Shown here: positions 9,988 to 19,520 of the stretch, one piece after another
Numbering within the stretch: position 1 is the first letter of the stretch
Layout: each line of letters begins with the position of its first letter
Assembly (NCBI GenBank): GCA_021927905.1
Contig: BLLK01000038.1
Location: forward strand, 1,798,001 to 1,862,000
Direction of reading: 5' to 3'
DNA from: Chaetoceros tenuissimus
Taxonomy: Eukaryota; Bacillariophyta; Thalassiosirophyceae; Chaetocerotales; Chaetocerotaceae
DNA: 64,000 nt
Notes under the pieces: model-generated
Database searches by the model: none
The model's input: only the letters and a program-made list of their open reading frames with translations
Told to the model about the DNA's origin: nothing
Made by a program: the position numbers and the translations under genes

Positions 9988-12159
9988 ATGATTACTAAAG
10001 ATGTGTTACTGATACTCATATTAGCATTATGTAGAGGTACACTTGCAGCATCTCCCAATGGCGATGATGGCACCTCCTTCTTGGTGATTGCGGATATGCA
10101 TTCCATGTCAGCGTTTGCTTTTGAAGATCAATTTCCCTCGTCTTATTTGCAACAGACATGGAATAACTTGACAAACATTTTGGAAAACATCAGGGAAAAT
10201 TACTCAAATACTGATATAGTTTTAGCTCCTGGAGATATAACATCGTTTGGAAAGATGAGCAATGATAAGATTCAAAACATGACAGGCATCGAGGATGAAA
10301 ATGATGCAGTTTATCATGCAACCAAGACAACCTTTAATAAAACCAGTGAACTATATCAAGGAGCAGGATTTACTACATTCCTTCCGTGTTTAGGAGATCA
10401 TGAGATTGGTGGAAATAAAGGATTCCGTGTTACAGGAAGCAGATCGAAATTTTCTTCCATACATTCTTATCGTCAGGCTTGGATTGACAGTTTCATGATC
10501 AAAGGTGGAACAAATGAATTCAAGTTTCAAACAGATCTTAATGGAGTATCATCTAGACCATACGATACAGATTTTGAAGGAACTTCGTATGCATATAGAT
10601 ACAAAAAGTCACTCTTTATCACTTTGGATATCTTTTTGACAGTCAACAACGGAAAAGCAAATTATATTGATCGAGAAAAAGGACATGGAGGAGAGGGAGC
10701 TATTACATGCTCACTAAAAGGCAATCATCTGCAATGGTTTGAAAATGTTTTAGTTGCAGCGAGAAGCGATGACTCCATCAAACATATCTTTGTACAGGCG
10801 CATGTACCAATACAACATCCTGTTCGTAAAGCTAAATGCTCAGGTCAGTTTCTAGATGATCAGACCGAGAGTGACTTTTGGAAACTTATGGAGAAGTACA
10901 ATGTCGATATTTACTTTGCAGGAGAAGTACATTCTACAACTGTCACAAAGTCAAAGTCTTTTGGATCATCTCTTCTTCAAATTGTATCAAGAGCAAAAAA
11001 TTTATCAGGATTCTTGACTGTTGATACTTCAAACGATACCATTACTGTGAAACAATTTAAAGAAGTAGGATCCGAGGAAAAGTTCAATAATAAATACAGT
11101 CAGAATGGAATCTTGACTATCAACAAGTCAGATGCTTCAAATGTACAAATATCATCTGGGGGAGAATTAGAAATCCTTGACGACTCAGTTCCTCTCATTC
11201 ATTTTGACTTTCAGGCTATACATGACATGTCTGAAAGACAAGTTGATGGAATGCAGAATGATGATAGCTTGATTGCTTACAGTCAGATAGTTGGAAATAT
11301 GACGTGTTCGGAAAGTATTCACAACAAGGGTTCATTTGGCCAGCAGTACGATGCACAGATTTCAAACATTGATATTGTCCAAGGACGCTATGAAAATACG
11401 TTGGCTGGAAAGTTCTCACAATCAAGCCGTATGGGGGTTCATAGTGTTGGCCCATTCACTGCCGGAATGGTACATTCAATTTCTTTCTGGATGAAAACAG
11501 GTGAGGCATCGAAGGAGATGGTTCTACTGTATTTTGGTCCAAAATATAAGAGCAGTGCAAAAGATTCGTTGGTGTTCTCAATAAAGAATGGAAATCTTGG
11601 ATTTCGATTTACTCGCTCGTCTGCTCGATTCCGCTTGATTGAAGACAAGATGCTAGCAGATAATCAGTGGCATCAGATAGTCATGAGTATGCCTTACAAA
11701 AGCTGTAAATACTCAGAGGTTGATATTTACATTGATGACAAAAAGTACAAATTTGAACAAATACGAGGGGTAGATAATTACATATTCTTTCATACCGATG
11801 GACGGCTAAATATAGGAGGCTATGGATACGCCAAGTATTCCAATGCTGACGATGCAGTGGATAATTTCGAAGGAGAAATGGACGACATAAAGATATGGTC
11901 AAAGTCTTATCAAAAGTCAAAGTCTCAGCCAGTTCAAAATACTGCTGCGCCTAGCCAATCTCCTAGATCTTGTTGGAACAAGAAACAATATAGATTTTCA
12001 ACTTCATTTGGCGACAAGTCATGTAAATGGATTTGTCGAAGCAAAAAGGCAGAAAAGGTCAAAAGGCGCCAAAAGAGGTATTGTATGGGTGATATATCTC
12101 GAAGTTGTTGTAAGGCTTGCAATGTAGGTCCTAGATGTACTAGGGAGATTGTTAGTTAA
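9988..12159 (+). CDS. Secreted calcineurin-like metallophosphoesterase with LamG-like domain and Lys/Cys-rich tail
   Basis: A 723-residue protein in four parts. Residues 1-20 are a signal peptide (LLILILALCRGTLA). Residues 30-350 are a calcineurin-like phosphoesterase domain with the metal motifs ADMHS (Asp36, His38), APGDITS (Asp83), LGDHEIG (GNHE-like, Asn replaced by Asp), HVPIQHP and AGEVHS. The Asn-to-Asp change in the third motif is unusual. Residues about 470-640 form a LamG/concanavalin-like sandwich (AGMVHSISFWMKTG, DNQWHQIVMSMP, GRLNIGGYGYA, GEMDDIKIWSKSY), a likely glycan-binding module. The last 55 residues are the same basic Cys-rich module as in the flanking sulfatases (CWNKKQYRFST...CKWIC...CCKACNVGPRC). 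The domain mix suggests phosphate release from, or binding to, extracellular polymer; this is inference. Confidence 0.87.
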   Translation: MITKDVLLILILALCRGTLAASPNGDDGTSFLVIADMHSMSAFAFEDQFPSSYLQQTWNNLTNILENIRENYSNTDIVLAPGDITSFGKMSNDKIQNMTGIEDENDAVYHATKTTFNKTSELYQGAGFTTFLPCLGDHEIGGNKGFRVTGSRSKFSSIHSYRQAWIDSFMIKGGTNEFKFQTDLNGVSSRPYDTDFEGTSYAYRYKKSLFITLDIFLTVNNGKANYIDREKGHGGEGAITCSLKGNHLQWFENVLVAARSDDSIKHIFVQAHVPIQHPVRKAKCSGQFLDDQTESDFWKLMEKYNVDIYFAGEVHSTTVTKSKSFGSSLLQIVSRAKNLSGFLTVDTSNDTITVKQFKEVGSEEKFNNKYSQNGILTINKSDASNVQISSGGELEILDDSVPLIHFDFQAIHDMSERQVDGMQNDDSLIAYSQIVGNMTCSESIHNKGSFGQQYDAQISNIDIVQGRYENTLAGKFSQSSRMGVHSVGPFTAGMVHSISFWMKTGEASKEMVLLYFGPKYKSSAKDSLVFSIKNGNLGFRFTRSSARFRLIEDKMLADNQWHQIVMSMPYKSCKYSEVDIYIDDKKYKFEQIRGVDNYIFFHTDGRLNIGGYGYAKYSNADDAVDNFEGEMDDIKIWSKSYQKSKSQPVQNTAAPSQSPRSCWNKKQYRFSTSFGDKSCKWICRSKKAEKVKRRQKRYCMGDISRSCCKACNVGPRCTREIVS

Positions 12160-12582
12160 GACCTGCTCCTTTTTCTCAATGGTAGGACGATGTTTATAGC
12201 ATAACTCCTTTACTTTAGAGTAATATCTAGTGAAAAACAAAACATTCTTAAATGTATAATATAGATTTTCTAATTATGAATATATTTGACATCACTTTCA
12301 GCTTACTTCTATGCTTCCATTTTTAAAAAACTATACTGGCGGATTTGTCTATGGACGTCATTGATATCATATCGTTTTTAAAATTAGAAATTCTGCTTTT
12401 TTAGCCTCGTCATTGGATATGGTACACATCAGATTGAAACATACGGTAGAATAGTGTGCAATTCAAAAGTAAGAAGGTGAAAGGTGAAAATAAAAGATAA
12501 TCATGATTGACAATAAAAGCAAGTAAATCTTTTGGATCACCAACTACAGAGAGAGCAATAGTAAATACTGACAACTTATAAC
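12160..12582. promoter_or_regulatory. Intergenic region with reverse CCAAT-CRE element
   Basis: This 423-bp gap between the phosphoesterase and the second sulfatase has no coding frame. At 12408-12416 the + strand reads CGTCATTGG, i.e. CCAATGACG on the minus strand, 167 bp upstream of the sulfatase ATG. GGACGTCATTGA at 12354-12365 is a second, related site. These fit the CCAATGACGT element found at other promoters in this window. Confidence 0.45.
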
Positions 12583-14756
12583 ATGAGGAAGCAAGGAACA
12601 CGACTTGTCATAGTTACCCTCCTCGCACAACTTACATTTCTTGTGGCTACTATTGCAAGTGAAACGGTAGAAAAGAAGAAGCCAAACTTGGTTGTCATCA
12701 TGACTGATGAGCACAATCTACGAACAATAAGTGCATATCGAGATCATTATCTTACAAAATTTCCCAAAGACGTCGTTGACGTTTGGGGAGAGAATGTATT
12801 CGTCCATACTCCTCATATTGATTCATTGGCAAATGAAGGGGCCATGTTTACAAATTATTATACTACATTGCCTACGTGTACTCCTTCGAGAGCCAGCTTT
12901 CTGACAGGTTTATTTCCATTTAGTACAGGCGCCGTGAAAAATGATACTCCAATGTCGCATAATGTGAAAACATGGGCTGATTATCTTCAAGAATCTTCCT
13001 ATCAAACTGCGTATTTGGGTAAATGGCATTTAGATGGAACAGCCAAGGTATGATGGTATATAAAACACTTGGATTCTTTGAATCATTCTATAAGTCTCAC
13101 TTACTTTATCTGTTCCATTAGCCCGGCTTTTACAATGATGTGTTTGGTAGCACAAAAGAAAGATCCTTTGGATTTCAAGATAATACTTATCGATATAATC
13201 GTGGTCATTGGAAAATACTGAAGGAAAGAAATGGTAAAGTTGACGTTTACAAATCAGTCAAGGATGCAAATGAAACTGACAATTTGGAACAAAGTTATAC
13301 CACTGACTTTTTTGTCAATAAAGCGATTGATTATATTGAAGATAAGGCACACACAGACGATCCATTTGCTATTTTCTTGTCTATCGCAGATCCACATAAT
13401 CCAAATGAGGTGCGCAAACCTTATTCTGAGAAATACAAGGATATGAACTTCCAAATGCCGAGAACCACCAAGAAATATTTTGAATCAGACCCGTCTCCAC
13501 CAGGATTCTATGGTGTAAGAGGAAAAGATTACAAGGCAAAGAATGGCATTCCAATAGATACAAATATCCCCTTTGACCAAATAGAACAGCATTTGAATGC
13601 TTATGAACAAGATGTCAATTTCAAAGATAGCATGCAAGCATATTTTGGCATGGTGAAACTGATTGACGATAAGATTGGTGATCTCTTGGCAACGATGAAT
13701 AGTCTCGGGATTGAAAACAATACTGTCGTTGTCTTCACTTCGGATCATGGTGATTTAAGTTTTGAACATGGTAGAACACAGAAAGGAGAACCGTATTTGA
13801 CATCGGCGGGAATACCATTGATCATCAAGTATCCTGGTGTGGTTCCAGAGAAGAAACGAATTGATACAGCCTACTCGATAATTGATTTTGCACCAACTAT
13901 TTTGGGCTTGCTGAATATATCAGCAACGTCAGGAGACTTTCATGGAGTTGATGGCAGTCAAGAGATACTCAATAGCAAAGCCATTTCTCCAGTTAGAAGA
14001 AAGCCTATCATGATGTATCATGAAGATGGACGGTGGATATCCGCAGTCAAGGGTAGTTTCAAACTTGTAGTGAATAATCTGAACAAAAGCCCCACATTGT
14101 TTGATATTGGCAAAGATCCAGAGGAGCTGAACAACATTCTATCAGACAAGAGAGTCCATAAGGAATTGGGTAGACTTCAAAATGCTATTGGTCGGTGGGT
14201 TCAAGAGTTTAATTTTACTACAAAACAGAATAAAAATGCATTCAGCTACTATCTCGACAAAATCCCATGTGAAGACAGCCCAGATGTACTATATCTAAAT
14301 GGTGGAAATGAAGAGTCCAATCGATACTTTTGTAAAGACCAAAGAAGTTCGATTTGCAACTTTAAAATGAGACGACATTGTCCATCTTCGTGCCATGATC
14401 AATGCACCGACTCCCCTGGTAGAGTAATTTATGATGGTCAAGTAAATCATTGTCGAGAATTGCATAGTAACTGTGAGGATGATTTTGTTCGAAAATTCTG
14501 TCCTGGAACATGTGCTATCACGACCCGAAACTCGGCATCATGCTATGATGATCCGTTGTTCAAATTCCCCTTAGTAGGAGGGAAAAAGAAAAAATGTGCT
14601 TATATTCAAAAGCGAAAGAGCAAACATAGACGAAAGTTATGTTCTAATCCTTCTGTTGCAGAAAATTGTAAACAAAGTTGTGGTCACTGTGCTGAGAATA
14701 TGCAAACAATTGATATTGTGCTTGAGGCAGATGGTAAACTGGATATCAGTCTTTAA
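12583..14756 (+). CDS. Secreted sulfatase with C-terminal Cys-rich repeats (sulfatase 2)
   Basis: A two-exon sulfatase of 699 residues. Exon 1 is 12583-13047 and exon 2 is 13122-14756. The 74-bp intron is GTATGA...TTAG in phase 0, joining KWHLDGTAK to PGFYNDVFG, which restores the sulfatase core. It has an N-terminal signal sequence (VIVTLLAQLTFLVATIAS), the metal motif VVIMTDEHNLR, the formylglycine signature C99-T-P-S-R103, and FTSDHGDLSFEHG with the downstream EPYLTSAGIPLIIKYPG. It is clearly a different subfamily from sulfatase 1. The C-terminal 170 residues hold three Cys-rich units, two ShK-like (CKDQRSSICNFKMRRHCPSSC and CRELHSNCEDDFVRKFCPGTC) and one of the CYDDPLFKF...CAYIQKR...CKQSCGHC type. 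It is probably secreted and acts on sulfated glycans. Confidence 0.92.
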
Positions 14757-14976
14757 AAATATAATTTTTTGTTCTTTATGTCAAATGTATTTTCAAAATT
14801 TCAAAAAAGGCCTTTTATAACTTACGTACGTATATACAGAAGTATCAACAAGATATCTCTCTTTTTATATCTTCGTGCGAGCAAGTTCAACACGTTGCAT
14901 CTCTTTTTGAATTCATTTACCTCGTATTAAAACCTCAAATCTTTACAAGTGTAATTTTCAGCAATTAACTGTAACT

Positions 14977-16680
14977 ATGAAATTCAGTACAGCAGTATCA
15001 AGTCTACTCCTTGCATCCTCTAGTGAGGCATTCGTGTCGTCTCCAAGGACAGCTTCAATCTCGAGCATCGCATACAATGGAGCATTCACAAAGCCATTCT
15101 ATCTTCAAGCTGGATTCGGAAAGAATGAAAACTCAAACAAGAAGCACAAGAATAAATCTAAGCTGCTCAAGGCTCTAGAAGAAGACAATATGAAGGATAG
15201 CATGCCAGTAGATGAAGTCTTGGAGAAGGATGTTCCTGTGGAAAGTCTTTTAGATCAAGTGGCGGGTCAAGATGTCGACACAAAGCAAGATATATCTGAA
15301 GCAGTTGTCTCTGAAGAAGAAGCTGCTGTAGCTGAAGCAGCTCCTGAGTCAAATGTCGTAGCTGTAGATGAATCAGTAGAACCAGAAGTAGAAGAAGTAA
15401 TGCCTGAAGAACCTATTGTAGCTGCAGCTGAAACAGTTCCGCAGCCAAACATTGAAGTGGTCGGTGAACCATTAGATCAAGAGGGAGACGATGAGGGTCT
15501 CAAAGTACCATCAGTTGTCACAGAGGAAGAGAAGGCGTATGCAGAAGGACAGAAGCTACTTCTTGATTATTTCGAATTGGAAAGATTGCGAGCATTTGCA
15601 GAGGAAGTTAAAAAAACAACGAGAGAAGAAGCAATCATGGCAAAACAACTAGGAGATGAAATTGTAAGCCTCAAGGCTGAGCTTAAAGCTGCAAAGGAAG
15701 AAGCAGAAACTGCAAAGTATTGGCAAGAAGAAACTGAGAAAGAATTGGTAAGGTATCAAGAGCAGGAAAAGCTGATTAAGCAAGCAGAGCAAGATGCGGA
15801 AGAGCAGAAGAGATTACGTATGGAAGCAGAACAAAGAAATGCAGCGAGGATCGCAGCACTTGAAGAAGAAAGACAGCGGGAAGCAGCTAGAATTGAAGAA
15901 GAAGTTCGACTACGCCTTGCAGCAGAGGAAGAGGCTGCTCGACAGAAGCAAATTGAAGAAGAGAGACTTCGCTATGAAGCAAAACTCCGTATTGAGGAAA
16001 AGCTTCGTTTGAAAGCAGAAGCGGAAGAAGAAGAGCGAATGAGAGCTGAAGTAGAAGCAGCGCAAGCCATGGCTGCTGAAAAGGAGAGACAGCGTATGGA
16101 AGCAGATGGAGCGCCGGTACCACCTGTTGAAGAACCAGTCGTAGCGGAACAGCCTCCAGCAGTAGTAGAAACGGAAGAGGTCGAGTCCACTGTTGTAGAG
16201 AATGCCAACGAACCTGCAGTAACAGATATGCCAATGCCTGAAAGCACAGATATTGTAGAAGAAGTAGATGTTGCGACACCACCACCTGTTTCAGCGGCTG
16301 AATATAATCCAGAGGAGGTTCAAGTGCCTGAACCAACAGCTGCTGCATTCGAAGTACACGATGCAGATTCTATTGTCCTTGAAGAGGTAGATGATACACC
16401 TGTAGATACCGCAGTTCCCGAAGATGCATGGGTCAGTTTTAATGAACCAGAAATAAGAGAGAAAAAGAGTAAAGGAACGCCAGATGTGAATGAAGAAGGT
16501 TGGGAAACAGCCACTCCAGAGAAAGTAGTGACAGGTGCAACTAAGCAAAGTAATTGGGAATCTTTCAATGAACCAGAACTCGTCAAACAAGTGCAAGAAG
16601 AGGTAAATGTCATACCTGCACCTAAAAAAGAAGAAGATGATGGCTGGGGAAATTTTTACATCGTAAAAGACATCATATAA
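14977..16680 (+). CDS. Plastid-targeted acidic coiled-coil protein with WxxFNEPE repeats
   Basis: A 567-residue protein of unknown function. The N-terminus (MKFSTAVSSLLLASSSEAFVSSPRT) is a signal peptide followed by SEA-FVSSP, which fits the diatom ASAFAP cleavage motif with Phe at +1, so import into the plastid is likely. Residues about 60-180 are acidic and Val/Pro/Glu-rich. Residues about 185-370 are a long Glu/Lys/Arg/Ala-rich predicted coiled coil (many EEAARQKQIEEERLR-like heptads). Residues 370-490 are again acidic and Pro/Val-rich. The end carries repeats EDAWVSFNEPEIREK, NEEGWETATPEK, QSNWESFNEPELVKQ and DDGWGNFYIV, i.e. Trp-x-x-Phe motifs every 30-45 residues. I do not recognise a family; a structural or tethering role is a guess. 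Confidence 0.8.
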   Translation: MKFSTAVSSLLLASSSEAFVSSPRTASISSIAYNGAFTKPFYLQAGFGKNENSNKKHKNKSKLLKALEEDNMKDSMPVDEVLEKDVPVESLLDQVAGQDVDTKQDISEAVVSEEEAAVAEAAPESNVVAVDESVEPEVEEVMPEEPIVAAAETVPQPNIEVVGEPLDQEGDDEGLKVPSVVTEEEKAYAEGQKLLLDYFELERLRAFAEEVKKTTREEAIMAKQLGDEIVSLKAELKAAKEEAETAKYWQEETEKELVRYQEQEKLIKQAEQDAEEQKRLRMEAEQRNAARIAALEEERQREAARIEEEVRLRLAAEEEAARQKQIEEERLRYEAKLRIEEKLRLKAEAEEEERMRAEVEAAQAMAAEKERQRMEADGAPVPPVEEPVVAEQPPAVVETEEVESTVVENANEPAVTDMPMPESTDIVEEVDVATPPPVSAAEYNPEEVQVPEPTAAAFEVHDADSIVLEEVDDTPVDTAVPEDAWVSFNEPEIREKKSKGTPDVNEEGWETATPEKVVTGATKQSNWESFNEPELVKQVQEEVNVIPAPKKEEDDGWGNFYIVKDII

Positions 16681-16973
16681 GAAAAAATAAATGTTCTTAT
16701 AAAGAGATGTTTAGGGGTATTTTCAATTTGATGCTGTTACTAGAAAGAAATCATTGGCTGGTTATAAAAGTAAACAAAAGTTTCTGCCTAACTTCTAAAT
16801 AAACCATAAAAAACAAAAGCTCTACTTATTCATTTTGTTTGTCAAAGTAAATACTTCAATAAAAAGAATTTCTTTTTAATTTTTATAGATATCACAATTC
16901 TTGCGGAAATTCCGATCTCGGTGTGCATCTTTCAACTACTGAGAAGGATAAAGTCCTCAACTAGCAATCTCCC

Positions 16974-19129
16974 TTACGTACATCTAGGACCTGCATTGCA
17001 TGCTTGACAGCAGCTTAAAGATACGTCTCCCTTACAATATCTCGCTTGGCGTCTTTTAATCTTTCTCTTCTTTCCCTTAAAACAAAGCCATTTACACGAT
17101 TTTTCCCCTGAATGTGTTGGAAATTTGTATTGTTTCTTGTTCCAGCAAGAAGTAGGAGGTTGACTTGGAACAGAGGTATAAGGAGGTTGACTTGGAACAG
17201 AGGTATAAAGAAGTTGACTCGGTGCAGAGGTGTAAGGAGGTTGGCTTGGTACAGAAGTATTTAGAATATTCTTGGAGCACTTCTTACAAGTCGCCATACA
17301 ACCATTGGATATTTCTGTTCTACCACAATATTTCTCTTTTCTGAATGCTCTTTCGCTCAGCCAACCACAAGTACCAGTATCTCCATTTTCTCTAATAAAC
17401 TCAAAACTATGATCGTCTCGACACTGTGATGATTTTGGATATAGCATACACAAATTGTTATTTCTCCCACATATTGAATTGCAATTTAATTCTCCAATGT
17501 GCACTGATCTACATCGTGTCTTGTCTTCTTTGAAATATTGACAAGTCACTTCCTTGCCTCTGTCTGGTCCATATGGGATGACAAATGATTCTTCTACATC
17601 CAAAGGGCAAAATCCGAGTCGACGTAATTCAGTAGACATTTGAATCTTTAATTCATCAACAGAGTCAGAACTTTGGCGTAGTAAGTTTCTTTTCTCCCTC
17701 ACATCATTTGATAAGTCATATAAATATTCGTCATTCTTGTCATTGAACACCATTGCGTACTTGTATTTACCATACCGTATAGCCTGGGAATTGACTCTAC
17801 CTGCCCAATTCCACACGCCAAAGAAGTCTCGATTACTTGCTTTTCCCTCTGACTTTGCATGATCAGCAAAACTGATTGAGTCTTGAGCAGAACCATCTGG
17901 GATATCAAATCCTACAAAATCCGCAAGAGTCGCATAGATATCATTGATACCAACTAAACCAGTCTTGTTTTCTCCAGTTGGTATGATTCCGTCATATCGC
18001 ATAATCATAGGAATTGTGTAGCCACCTTCCCATACAGAGCCTTGTACCCACGTAGATGACGATCGCCGACTGTATAACCAAGTTTATTAGGGTTGAGGCC
18101 ACCGTTATCGCTTGTAAAGATAACTAATGTGTTTTCCATTAAGCCACGATCTTCTACAGATGCCATCAAAGATCCAACCACCAAATCCATCTCATACAAG
18201 AGATCAAGATGAGGATCCTCAAACGTACCCGCTATAGGAGTACCATCTGTGTAAAACTTTGGAGGTGAATGTGGTGTATGAACTTGTCCAAGACCCACAT
18301 ACAAAAAGAATGGATCTGTTGTGTTGTGATTCTCTAAGAAATCATCTACTTCTTTGACAAGTCTCACATTGTACTCTGTAGAATCCCACTCTGGGTCACC
18401 TTCGCCTTCTTTACCAATAATTGACTCTCCGTTGTTATTGACTGTAGTATGGGTTCCTTCTTCCCAAAACTTGATATTATTTACATCGGTTTGTAAATAC
18501 TCATTGCGAAAGAAAGAATATGGGGCAGACTGAATACCTCCCATGGTATAGAAGGATTCATCAAAGCCAATACTATTGGGTCCATCTTCCATAGGTTTTT
18601 CCCAATCAATATCACAGCATGTAAGAGGACGTGATCTATCATTGCTGTATGTTCCTCCATCTGGCACTCTACCTCCCAAATGCCATTTGCCGTACATGCC
18701 AGTGTGATAATTGAACTGATCCTTGAGTACTTCAGCTATACTTTTCTGATCACCAATGAACTGATTTTGTTCTGCTGAAAAGTTCCAAGCACCACCCTTT
18801 TGATATCCTCTGTGTGGATAATTACCAGACAAGAGCATGTATCTACTAGGTGCACAAAGTGGTGAAGCATGAGCATGCATGAAAGTGACTCCTTGAGACT
18901 GGAGTTTTTGTATGTTGTTCATAGGTACAATGTTGTCGCCCCAGTAAGGGATATCAGATGTTCCTACATCATCAGCGAGGATGATGAGGATATTTGGCTT
19001 TTTACTTTCGTCTTGAGTTTTTCGGCGAACATTTCGGCGAACATTCTTCTTTGTTTCTTTGACTTTTGCATCGCAGCATTTAGTTCTGCTTAGAAGCATT
19101 AGAAAGATATGAATATGGTACAGTTTCAT
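16974..19129 (-). pseudogene. Sulfatase 3, inverted paralogue of sulfatase 1, with one-base frameshift
   Basis: This is a close paralogue of the sulfatase at 7670-9742, in opposite orientation. The first part (ATG at 19129 down to about 18040) has the signal peptide, LADDVGTSD, SPLCAPSRYMLLSG (formylglycine cysteine intact) and FTSDNGG. After HLRGYKA the frame shifts. Compared with the paralogue, one base is missing near 18035-18038, and translation runs into a stop at about 18005. The rest of the sulfatase and its Cys-rich tail stay open in another frame down to the stop at 16974, and the sequence there is as well conserved as before the break. So this is a recent pseudogene or a sequence error. 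The linker has a 9-residue tandem repeat (TSVPSQPPY-like, about four units) against one short unit in the paralogue. The last module is the shared CWNKK...GPRC tail. Confidence 0.85.
17151..17260 (-). repeat. 27-bp tandem repeat coding TSVPSQPPY linker
   Basis: About four copies of a 27-bp unit (GGTTGACTTGGAACAGAGGT on the + strand plus seven bases) encode a Thr/Ser/Pro-rich linker between two Cys-rich modules of sulfatase 3. The copies differ by a few substitutions (A for V, LL for PP). The paralogue at 9530-9570 has only the equivalent of one shortened unit, so the array expanded after duplication. Confidence 0.8.
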
Positions 19130-19356
19130 AGTTTCCAATCTGTGACGTTGATATATGAGTGTTTGTGTGCATGAACTGGACTACTGATTAGTAATTTCAA
19201 TTGAAATTTGTCATGTTATGTGTACGAAAAAATGAAAGTTGGCCTTGAAAAACTTAGCTTTTGTTTTGGCGATGATAGTGTTAGTCTTAAAAAAGAAAGT
19301 ATTTGATTTCATTAAGGCTATTTATGATGCGTGACTAATTCAGTAATGTGCTTCTC

Positions 19357-19367
19357 CCAATGACGTC
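19357..19367 (+). promoter_or_regulatory. CCAATGACGTC element in a divergent promoter
   Basis: CCAATGACGTC lies in the 391-bp gap between the divergent sulfatase 3 (ATG at 19129) and the unknown gene at 19521. It is about 154 bp from the right-hand ATG and 228 bp from the left-hand one, so it could serve both. It combines an NF-Y-type CCAAT box with a bZIP/CRE TGACGTC core. No other signal is evident in this gap. Confidence 0.45.
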
Positions 19368-19520
19368 CAGAATTAACCGTTCGATACCTGCATTGGAAGA
19401 GTTGTAGCAGCCGCAAACTGTAACGCACGAGAAAGAAGAAAAACTATATCAATCAATCTATTGTATCTATTACTCTCACCAGTTCCATATTCACAAACCT
19501 ATCACTCTAACTATTTCAAT

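Noticed and set aside
15887-16348. Long minus-strand frames over the coiled-coil gene
   Set aside because: Mirror of Glu/Ala-rich repeat codons; no start context or homology.
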